A DNA stretch of 64,000 bases from Misgurnus anguillicaudatus (lineage: Eukaryota; Chordata; Actinopteri; Cypriniformes; Cobitidae), in assembly GCF_027580225.2 (NCBI RefSeq), contig NC_073354.2:25936001-26000000 (forward strand). The letters are read 5' to 3'. The position numbers and the translations under genes were made by a program. This document shows, in pieces, positions 56,811 through 64,000 of the stretch (position 1 is its first letter; every line of letters starts with the position of its first letter). The notes beneath the pieces were generated by a model that saw nothing but the letters and a program-made list of their open reading frames with translations, made no database searches and was not told where the DNA came from.

Positions 56811-56995
56811 TCAGAGCCGATGGTGTAGTGGGCAGTGTTCCGACATATGGTGCAAACGCACTTTCGCCGGCCCGAGTTCGAATCCCGGATCGAGGTCCTT
56901 TGCCCATCCCATACCCCTCTCTCCACCCTACACTTTCCTGTCCTCTTCTATCATACTAATAAAGGCAAAAACGGCCCAAAAACATAACTTTAAAA
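56811..56995 (+). mobile_element. tRNA-derived SINE with 16-bp target duplication
   Basis: The head GCCGATGGTGTAGTGGGC holds an RNA polymerase III box A, and GAGTTCGAATCCCGG holds box B. The body ends in an A-run. The flanks AAAAAGGTGCCTTTTG occur just before (56795-56810) and just after the A-run (about 56996-57011), an exact duplication. It is non-autonomous and depends on a LINE's reverse transcriptase. Confidence 0.85.
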
Positions 56996-57415
56996 AAAAA
57001 GGTGCCTTTTGCTTTTGGCTGGCTAGACTCACACCAGGACTCAACAAAAGAGTGAGTTTTATTTGTGTTTTGTTTGCCACAAGTAAACAAAAGAGAGCCA
57101 GAATTAAGCCAGGAATGCCAAATGTAAGCCAGATTCGGCCCAGATCATGTTGCTATCTGGGATGAGATTAAATTGATAGAAAATTGATTTTAACTTCCAT
57201 AACCATTTCTATAAAATTCTTTCAGTACTCTTATGGGAATTCATCCTTATTTTACAAGTTGACAAATTCTTATAAATTCACACCAATTGAATCGTACTAA
57301 AACCATAAAAAACAAGAATGATACCCCACCCCTTATCTGCATATAAAAAAAACTTACAAATTTGTCTGTATGAATCCATATGATTTAGCCACATTCATTT
57401 ATTAGCTTAATATTG

Positions 57416-57911
57416 TTAAAGGGACACTCCACTTTTTTTGAAAATATGCTCAAGTGATATAATGATATCAAAGGCGCAATTATATTACGCAGCACCTCAA
57501 AATAGTCCCCTTGGTTACTTTCAATAGCATGGGACTATTTTCAGGCACTGCGTAATATCATTGCGCCTGCAGCCATTGTACGGCAGCAAAGTCCTTGATT
57601 ATTACACAAGCATGAGAGTATAGTTCCTGCCTAGAAAATCACAACTTAAAATTTTTCGTTTGATCTTACACGATGTAACTACAGAAGAGTCAAGTTTTAA
57701 ATAGGAAAAATATTGAAACTCTTTGGATATTTTTGAGCGTGATGCTAATTTTCTAATCAGATTCAATGGATTGTGCTAAGCTATGCTAAAAGTGCTAGCG
57801 CCAGACCTGGAGATCAGCTGAATGGATTCCAAAACCGTAAAAATTTAATGTTTATCTTTAGGGGAGCTGGAAAATGAGCATATTTTCAAAAAAAGTGGAG
57901 TGTCCCTTTAA
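57416..57911. mobile_element. TTAA-flanked MITE, intact 0.5-kb copy
   Basis: Ends TTAAAGGGACACTCCACTT and AAGTGGAGTGTCCCTTTAA. It is the uninterrupted reference for the copies at 19492 and 40402. Confidence 0.88.
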
Positions 57912-58250
57912 GTGTGTCATAAAGTGTCTCCCTAACATAATTTTTTTTTTAATGTTACTAAATACATTTAATGTTATTTAATTCCGGTGGGAAATATCAT
58001 AAATTCGAGTTGTTGGGAATGCAGCATTACTCCAAGTTTATTCCTAAAGCATCAATAGACCCCTTCAAGGTTTGTAAACATTGAATGACTATCGGGTGCG
58101 CGCGCAACATGGGGTCAAACTGTTCATACCATTTAGGCTTTCTAGTTTAATCTAACAGGGCTGAAAAATTATGACTTACCTGAAATAAAGTGAGCACTAC
58201 AAACACAAGCCTCATCGATCTTTGCATTGTCCCAGTCTGCATGTTTAATT

Positions 58251-58523
58251 GGTAAATGGACTGCATTTATATAGTGCTTTTAATAGACCTATGGCCATCC
58301 AAAGCGTTTTACAATTTGCCTCAAATTCACCCATTCACTCCCACATTCATACAACGACGGCGGTGTCAGCCATGCAAGGCGCCAGCCAGCTTGTCGGGAG
58401 CAATTGGGGTTAGGTGTCTTGCTCAAGGACACCTCGACACTTGGTCCAGTGGAGCCGGGGATTGAACCACCCACCTTCCGGTTTGTAGACAACCTACATG
58501 AACCACTGAGCCACTGCCGCCCC
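58251..58523 (-). mobile_element. tRNA-derived SINE with LINE-like 3' tail
   Basis: On the minus strand it starts GGGGCGGCAGTGGCTCAGTGG (box A within) and has GGTGGTTCAATCCCCGG (box B). It continues through a conserved body and ends AGCACTATATAAATGCAG, a tail like the 3' ends of L2/CR1-type LINEs. The minus-strand frame across it is not a gene. Confidence 0.78.
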
Positions 58524-59230
58524 ATCAACTTAGCAACTCAATCTGCTGTAATGACTTTTCTGACCCCGACATGCGCAGTGGGAACCGCCTGTGACGTGAA
58601 CTGTGAAGGGGTCTATAAATTAAATTAAGATGATTAAATATTTTGGACAACAGTTAACAATTTTAGTATTGCAGTACGCTGAATTTGATGCAGCTGCTTT
58701 CACGTTTTCCATTATCTCTGACACACACTTTCAATACGCGATTATAGCAGGAGTGATCATAAAAAAATCCATCAAATCACTCTCCAAATTGATCTGTATT
58801 ATTTATGCTAGCGATTGAACAACTTTTTAGTGTAATGATTTTTGATAGAGCGTTCATTGTCCGCATCATCTATAATTATGTATATTTATTTGTTCACAGA
58901 GGTCCCAAAATTCATTACTTCTCTGATGTTCAAAAAGATTTTTGTTGGCTTTCATCAAAAAAGCTTTTAGAAGTGTGTGTGTGTGTGTGCGCGAGCGTGT
59001 TTTTCTCCTAATGCGGTCGTGACTAATGTGTGCTGGCGCAGCGCGTGACTCAGAGTGGGAACTGCATTCCTGCTCTCTCTCCCGCTCTCATTTCCTTCTC
59101 ATTACCCCACACACACAATAATTCAGCTGTTAATTATGGCCTATGATGAGTTTCCTTAATGAACTTCAATGTGTGTGAAAAAAACAGATGGTGGTTTGCA
59201 AATTTTGATGTTTCATTGGTAGTATAGGTG
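58524..59230. other. pnoc intron, unique-looking stretch
   Basis: No gene or strong repeat; a short GT run is at 58975-58988. The part 59040-59180 (ending AGCTGTTAATTATGGCC and onward) has the look of conserved non-coding DNA. Confidence 0.35.
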
Positions 59231-59269
59231 GTTAATCCATAGTGTTAGAAATAAAGTACAAAAGCTGTC

Positions 59270-59445
59270 ACTGTCACCTTTTAAATAGGTCCTAATATGT
59301 ACCATTTTGGTACAGTACCTTTCAGGTACCAGGATGTACCTCTAAGGTACCAATGTGTACTTTTGAGGTACCAGCATGCACCTTTTAGGTATAAAAGTGT
59401 ACCTTTTTAAAAAAGAACCAGCCCAGTGACAATTTTTGTACCTTC
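59270..59445. repeat. GGTACC-rich foldback repeat
   Basis: A series of GTACC / GGTAC motifs (for instance AGGTACCAGGATGTACC) that can fold on themselves; a relative lies at 60031-60377. Confidence 0.55.
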
Positions 59446-59723
59446 TTATATCTTTTTTTCTGATAGTGTAAATCCATCTTTGTATTTTTTCATATGTGGG
59501 AACTTTTCAGATCTGTGAGGGAATTTGATTCTCTTTGAGTGACATGATGTTATCTGCAAGGTGCTATCTTCGGCTTTAGGGAAAATTGCCCATCTGGAGT
59601 TTATCTAAATGCTTCATTATCTGTTAATATCAGGGATTAGTGAGTGAATTAATTGAGCTGGTTGACACTAGAAGGGTCAAACAGGCTGTTTAGCTACAGG
59701 TCATATTGGCTTTGCAGTGCACA

Positions 59724-59945
59724 TAAAGGTTCCTAAAAGGTTCTTATTAGGTTCCATAAAATTTTTTTAAATCTACTGAACCTTTCTGTTGCTCTCATGT
59801 TTTTTGTAGTAAAATAAGGTTCTACATTTTATTAAAAAACAAACAAACAAGAAAATGGTTTATTTGACTGAAAGGTTATTCAGGGAACAGAAAGGACCCT
59901 ATTGAACCCATTTGTGGCACCTTTATTTCAAAGGGTTTTCAAGAG
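59724..59945. repeat. Decayed relative of the 51019-51262 MITE
   Basis: AAAGGTTCCTAAAAGGTTCT and later GGCACCTTTATTTCAAAGG carry the same motifs as 51019-51262 with many changes. Confidence 0.5.
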
Positions 59946-60030
59946 TTCACCTGCATATTCAGTCAAACAGTTTATGGTGAACAATTTGGGCTTGTTGTTC
60001 TTAAATGGGGGACAAACTCAAACCCCATAC

Positions 60031-60377
60031 ACTGTCAAAAATAAAGACACAAAACTGTACCTTTTCTGACACTGGGGTTGTACCGTAAAAAAGTTAATTT
60101 TTGAACCATTATAAACACTGAAATGTTGTATATTTTGGGGTACAATATACAGTATTATACCCAATAAGGACATATTTTGTAGCATAAGGTACAATTTTTT
60201 CCAGTTTTTTTAAGGGTACAAAATAGTTATTGTACCTTTAAAGGTTCACAATACATAGATCCTTATAGGTACAACATTGTATTATGTTTAGTTTATCAGT
60301 ATATGTACAATATGGAACCTTAAGGAACCACCACAGCGACAGAAAGGTGCAGTTTTGTACCTTTCTTCTGACAGTGT
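60031..60377. repeat. Inverted-repeat element with GTACC motifs
   Basis: ACACTGTCAAAAATAAAG at the left and CTTTCTTCTGACAGTGTA at the right are imperfect inverted repeats; the inside is rich in TACAATA / TGTACC. Confidence 0.6.
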
Positions 60378-60927
60378 ATAATGAAACTGAACAAAAAGTG
60401 TCTATAGAGAAGATGGGGAAGAGGAGGGATGCCGGAAGTCATTGGGAAAGCTCAGTGACTGCTGCTTATAGACGGTTTCTTTGGATGCACATGCGGTGAC
60501 GTGATTACGGATCTGATCTGAACTTTACTTCCGGTTTCAGTTTTTTAATGGTCTGACTAAATGCTAAACTAAACTCTTGACAAATACCTTATCGAAAATA
60601 ACAAATGTTTTGGTTTCCTAGGTAATCTACATATTGTTTATTTTGCTTGTTTATTTGTAATAACTACTTTAAAAGGACTTTGTTGATATTTATTCTTAGC
60701 GGAGTTTTCCGGAAGTTACGTGTTGACCAGGAAAGCCTCTTGTTTATGAACCTAGGTGCCCAGGTACACAAATAATTGTACATGTGAAAGGTACCACGGT
60801 CATAAAATGAGAAATGAAATGAACCAGACAAAAAAATGCAAACTGCTGGGAGATTGCTGGCTGTTAATTAAATATATAACTTATTTAAAATGCCTGGTGC
60901 AGCCAAATTGCATAACATATTACAGTG

Positions 60928-61166
60928 CAGTGGTTCTCAACCTGGAGGAGATTGTGCCAGGAGGGCCCCTAGTTGTAGGACATTTTATAAAATAAATTAA
61001 ATTATACATTTTGTGTTCGTAAAATAAGGCTACTAACCAATAGCACTACATTGTATAATTTAATATTAATTTTTTTTAAGTTTATGTATGTTTTATGTCA
61101 AATCTTTTTTGGGGGGGGCATAAAGTAATACGCTGTACACAAGGGGGGCCGCACGCCGAAAAAGTC
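60928..61166. mobile_element. hAT-like repeat, left part
   Basis: It begins CAGTGGTTCTCAACCTGG and shares most of its text with 1-207 of this window, then stops at GCACGCCGAAAAAGTC without the right end. Confidence 0.6.
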
Positions 61167-61344
61167 TGCATAATTCACAGTATCTACTGAACATATCCCT
61201 TCAATTTGTTGTTAAACAACAAAACTTAGAACTTTTATTCCGTTTCTTTTTCCAAGATGTCAATGAACTGTAGACATGTCTTACCTTGACTAACCTTCTG
61301 CTCTGTTTGTTTGTTGCAGACAGTGTGTGTTCAGTATAACAGTC

Positions 61345-61467
61345 ATGAAGACCCCATTTTGGACCCTTCTACTTTTTAGCTTGTGCAGCCTGGGTCACAG
61401 TGACTGCCAAGGGGATTGTTTAACATGTGGGCTCCTTCTTCCCGAACAGCAAGCTTTTAATACACTG
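61345..61467 (+). CDS. pnoc: Prepronociceptin, first coding exon (partial gene)
   Basis: The exon spans 61320-61467 with a GCAG acceptor and GTAAGT donor; translation starts at 61345 and gives 41 residues. A signal peptide (MKTPFWTLLLFSLCSLGHS) is followed by DCQGDCLTCGLLLPEQ, the start of the cysteine-rich N-terminal domain shared by all opioid precursors. The DCLTC motif and linkage to elp3, as in human 8p21, point to prepronociceptin rather than proenkephalin or prodynorphin. The product is secreted and cleaved in neurons to nociceptin/orphanin FQ, the ligand of the OPRL1 receptor. The exon carrying the peptide itself must lie past the right edge: 61468-64000 contains only repeats. Probable untranslated first exon near 52.02-52.12 kb. 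Confidence 0.82.
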
Positions 61468-61539
61468 GTAAGTGCCGTTAACTTTGAAGAGTAACATCTT
61501 CTGGTCCAGCATGACAATGGCACTGTGTACAAAACACAG

Positions 61540-62094
61540 GTCTGTAAAGAAATACTTTAATAAAAAAATATTTCATTATTTACTCACTCTCAAGTTGTTA
61601 CAAACCTGTAGAAAGTTCTATGTTTTGCTAAAGACATTTTTTTAATATTTGTAATCGGGAGCACCATTTAATTCCATAGAAGAAGAAAAAACTGGAGGTC
61701 CTCAATAGTCCTCAAAAACGGTTTGGTTACAAACATTGCTTAAAGGAACAGTATGTAGGATTGTGGCCAAAACTGGTACTGCAATCACACAACTAGTGGC
61801 CAATACACAACATGACAACATAAACATCAGTTGAGGGCTGCATCTCCACTTTTTAAATGACAATATCCCGGACGGACCACTGTTGTCAAAAAGTATTTGA
61901 AATGAAAATGATTTCTTAATGTCTAGTGACATATCAGGGCCATTTTATGATTATTGATATAAATTTCTCACATACTGTTCCTTAAAAATATCTTCCTTTG
62001 TGTTCAGCAGAACAATAAAAATAATACAGGCTTGTATCAAGTTACAAAGTAAATGATGACAGAATTTATATTTTTGGATGAAATATCCCTTTAA
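61540..62094. mobile_element. TTAA-type repeat holding a smaller TTAA MITE
   Basis: The right end GATGAAATATCCCTTTAA is of the 48799 type; the left end is decayed. At 61740-61985 a 246-bp MITE (TTAAAGGAACAGTATGTAG ... ACATACTGTTCCTTAA) is inserted. Confidence 0.6.
61740..61985. mobile_element. Small TTAA-flanked MITE (246 bp)
   Basis: Perfect terminal inverted repeats TTAAAGGAACAGTATGT / ACATACTGTTCCTTAA. It sits in pnoc intron 2. Confidence 0.8.
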
Positions 62095-62134
62095 AGGGGA
62101 CATAACATGAAAATCTGACTTTTTCCATGTCTAA

Positions 62135-63067
62135 GGGTGGGTTGCACCAACAAGGATTAGGCCTAAATCTGGTTTAAATCAAAGCTTATTTAATAATTCC
62201 GTTGCACCAAACTTAAAACCTGTTTAAAAATAAACAGGTTTAAATTTAAACTGTCATTTTGATCCAGGTTTAAATCTTACAGTAAATCTAGATCATCTTT
62301 AATCCTGTTGCTCCATTACTTTAAACTCTGTTTTAAATCTCAGTCAGGGATTAACTTTAAACTTGCATATGAGGAAGTTTAAATATGTTTTTTACAATTA
62401 AATGTCTGGCTAAATGATTAGAAACACATACCGCGAGCGTGATGGCGTTATTCAAAGATGGGTTTATTGTAACGTCTCAACAAAGTGAGTTTGGCGGCTC
62501 AAAAAGATTATTAACAGCACCGGTGACATCTACCGATGTTCGTATGTGCTCCTCTGTCACACGCGCTCCAGTCAGACGAAGGGCAGTGAATGAACGGACA
62601 CACGGTGGCGCTTCATGACAAATGCGTCGACACATCTTGTTCATTATATAACAATATATGAGCTTTGCAATATTTCCTGTCACAATATTTCCTGATCTGT
62701 TAATTGTTTAAAAGATTGTCAAATGTTTTTATTTGAATCAGGCCTTTAGATTAGCCTACCGGTGTATGTAGGTGATTTATAATACAACAATTACATTACC
62801 TTTGCTTGCATAAACTGTTTATTTCCTTTTTGAATGACAAGGTCAACATTGTTGCCGTTTAATTACACCAGAAAATTCAACATGGCGGACAAAATAAATC
62901 GCAGATGAAGGGTTTAATATAGTTTAAAGTTTTAATCTCAGATTTGTTAATCTGCGTTTAAATTTAAATGGTGCAACACAACTCGAATTAAAATTAAACT
63001 GAGATCAACAAACCCTAGATTAGCTCTAAACTCTGCTTAATTTAATCCTTGTTGGTGCAACCCACCC
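62135..63067. mobile_element. Harbinger-like MITE, TAA target duplication
   Basis: The ends GGGTGGGTTGCACCAACAAG and CTTGTTGGTGCAACCCACCC are perfect inverted repeats, with TAA at 62132-62134 and 63068-63070. The relatives at 12930 and 31918 show the empty site. A 3-bp TAA/TTA duplication is the mark of PIF/Harbinger elements. Non-coding. Confidence 0.85.
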
Positions 63068-63267
63068 TAAGTGCTATAATTGGGTCCCCGGTGCTTCTAT
63101 CAACCCAGAAAACGTAAAAAAGATTAACCCAGTAACTTAGTTTTGATAAACTATCTCTCTGCAAGCATGTGAAAAAATAGGTCACAGAAATTTGGCTCCC
63201 CTTGTGATGTCAGAAGGGGATCTTATTAGGCTATAATAATACTGCCACTTAATCTGCACTATCCAAC

Positions 63268-63690
63268 CACACTGTAAAAAAATTCAGTAGAAATTGCAGC
63301 TGGGTTGCCAGTAATTTACCGTAGATTTAAATTTATGTTTTTAACTGGCAACATTTTGTTCAAAGTTAAATGAAGATTTAACATTTACAAGTCTTTGTCT
63401 TTATAGAGTAAAACTAAAAAAAACAGCATCAAGCAAAACATTCTGGGAAACAAAATCTGAAGCAAAAAACAGAAAAAAGGTTGATGATGACTTCTGGTTC
63501 CCAGAATGCTTTGCATGAGGCTGTTATTGTATAGTTTTATTCTGTAAAGATAAATACTTGTTAATATTTAAAATGTATTTAACTTTGAACAAATTCTCAC
63601 CAATAAATAACATAAATGTAAATCTACGGTAAATTACCGGCAACCTAGCTGCAATAACATTGTAATTTCTACTGAATTTTTTTACAGTGC
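63268..63690. mobile_element. Inverted-repeat MITE
   Basis: CACTGTAAAAAAATTCAGTA and TACTGAATTTTTTTACAGTG are perfect inverted repeats; inverted blocks go on inside (GTAATTTACCGTAG / CTACGGTAAATTAC). The neighbouring parent sequence shows a short CA or CAC duplication. Confidence 0.75.
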
Positions 63691-63938
63691 ACGGCACTGC
63701 CATTTAGTCCAGAGAGAGAGAGAAAAAGTTTTAATTTCAGCAAACCACCATTATGGTGATTAGTGTTTGCATTTCACCAGTTCATTTGCATTTAAAAAGA
63801 CTTTAAAGCAAACTTTGAAGTGACAATTTTAACATGCTATAATTAATTATCTATATGGTATTTTAAGCTAAAACTTCACATACGCACTCTGGGGAAACCA
63901 AAGATTTATTTTACATCTTAAAAAAACTTGTGTGCCCT

Positions 63939-64000
63939 TTAAAGGAGCATTTCACCCATAGAAACATTAATCTTTATTGAAAGTGTGTCACATTTGTAGT
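63939..64000. mobile_element. Start of another TTAA-type element, cut by window edge
   Basis: TTAAAGGAGCATTTCACCC followed by GAAACATTAATCTTTAT matches the first 60 bases of the element at 45268. It shares its TTAA with the end of the element before it. Confidence 0.65.

Larger units (their letters stand above)
62091..63942. mobile_element. TTAA-flanked element with nested insertions
   Basis: It starts TTAAAGGGGACATAACATG and ends GTGTGCCCTTTAA. Its core (GTGCTATAATTGGGTCCCC, CCAACCACA, CGGCACTGCCATTTAG) matches 12930-13215. It has been enlarged by a Harbinger-like MITE (62135-63067) and an inverted-repeat MITE (63268-63690). Confidence 0.75.

Noticed and set aside
58289..58528. Minus-strand frame of 79 codons
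   Set aside because: It is the translation of a tRNA-derived SINE with pol III boxes.
61468..64000. The nociceptin peptide exon
   Set aside because: I searched for an exon with the FGGF core flanked by dibasic sites and found only repeats; it must lie to the right of the window.

Overview
The window is vertebrate nuclear DNA, almost certainly from a teleost and most likely a cyprinid or other otophysan. The evidence is multi-exon genes with GT-AG introns, protein sequences close to vertebrate families, and a very dense load of short DNA transposons (hAT, TTAA-target, Tc1 and Harbinger-like), a LINE of the L2/CR1 kind and tRNA-derived SINEs. It is not prokaryotic: there are no operons, ribosome binding sites or CRISPR arrays. 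Most of the open reading frames longer than 60 codons are chance frames in repeats.

Four protein-coding genes can be built exon by exon. (1) 1489-8778, minus: the 5' six coding exons of a calcium-dependent mitochondrial ATP-Mg/phosphate carrier (SCaMC, SLC25A23/24/25 family, nearest to SLC25A24); it runs off the left edge. (2) 11200-34959, plus: elp3, complete, 15 coding exons, 551 residues, the radical-SAM/acetyltransferase subunit of Elongator. (3) 37258-43196, minus: a complete three-exon serine/threonine kinase of the STK35/PDIK1L family, 357 residues. (4) 51993-61467, plus: the start of pnoc (prepronociceptin), with a probable TATA-driven non-coding first exon near 52.02-52.12 kb and the signal-peptide exon at 61345-61467; it runs off the right edge. 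The elp3-pnoc linkage is also found on human chromosome 8p21, which supports both calls. elp3 and the kinase gene converge; the SCaMC gene and elp3 diverge from a 2.4 kb intergenic region largely filled by one hAT-like element.

The rest is mainly mobile DNA. Two recurring groups dominate. One is a set of short inverted-repeat elements that begin TTAAAGG and end CCTTTAA, flanked by TTAA (Kolobok- or piggyBac-type MITEs); there are more than a dozen. The other is a set of hAT-type elements, seven of which have perfect 8-bp target duplications I could read directly. They are nested up to three deep: a TTAA element at 19492 holds a hAT element (19645-22203), which holds a 1.5 kb palindrome built from two inverted Tc1-transposase remnants. 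A LINE of about 2.9 kb with an uninterrupted reading frame of about 910 codons lies in sense orientation in an intron of the SCaMC gene.

The most notable single gene observation is the last intron of elp3: the reading frame demands a junction where the intron ends in TG instead of AG. No new biological system was found; the interest lies in this splice site, the nested transposon history and the palindromic Tc1 element.
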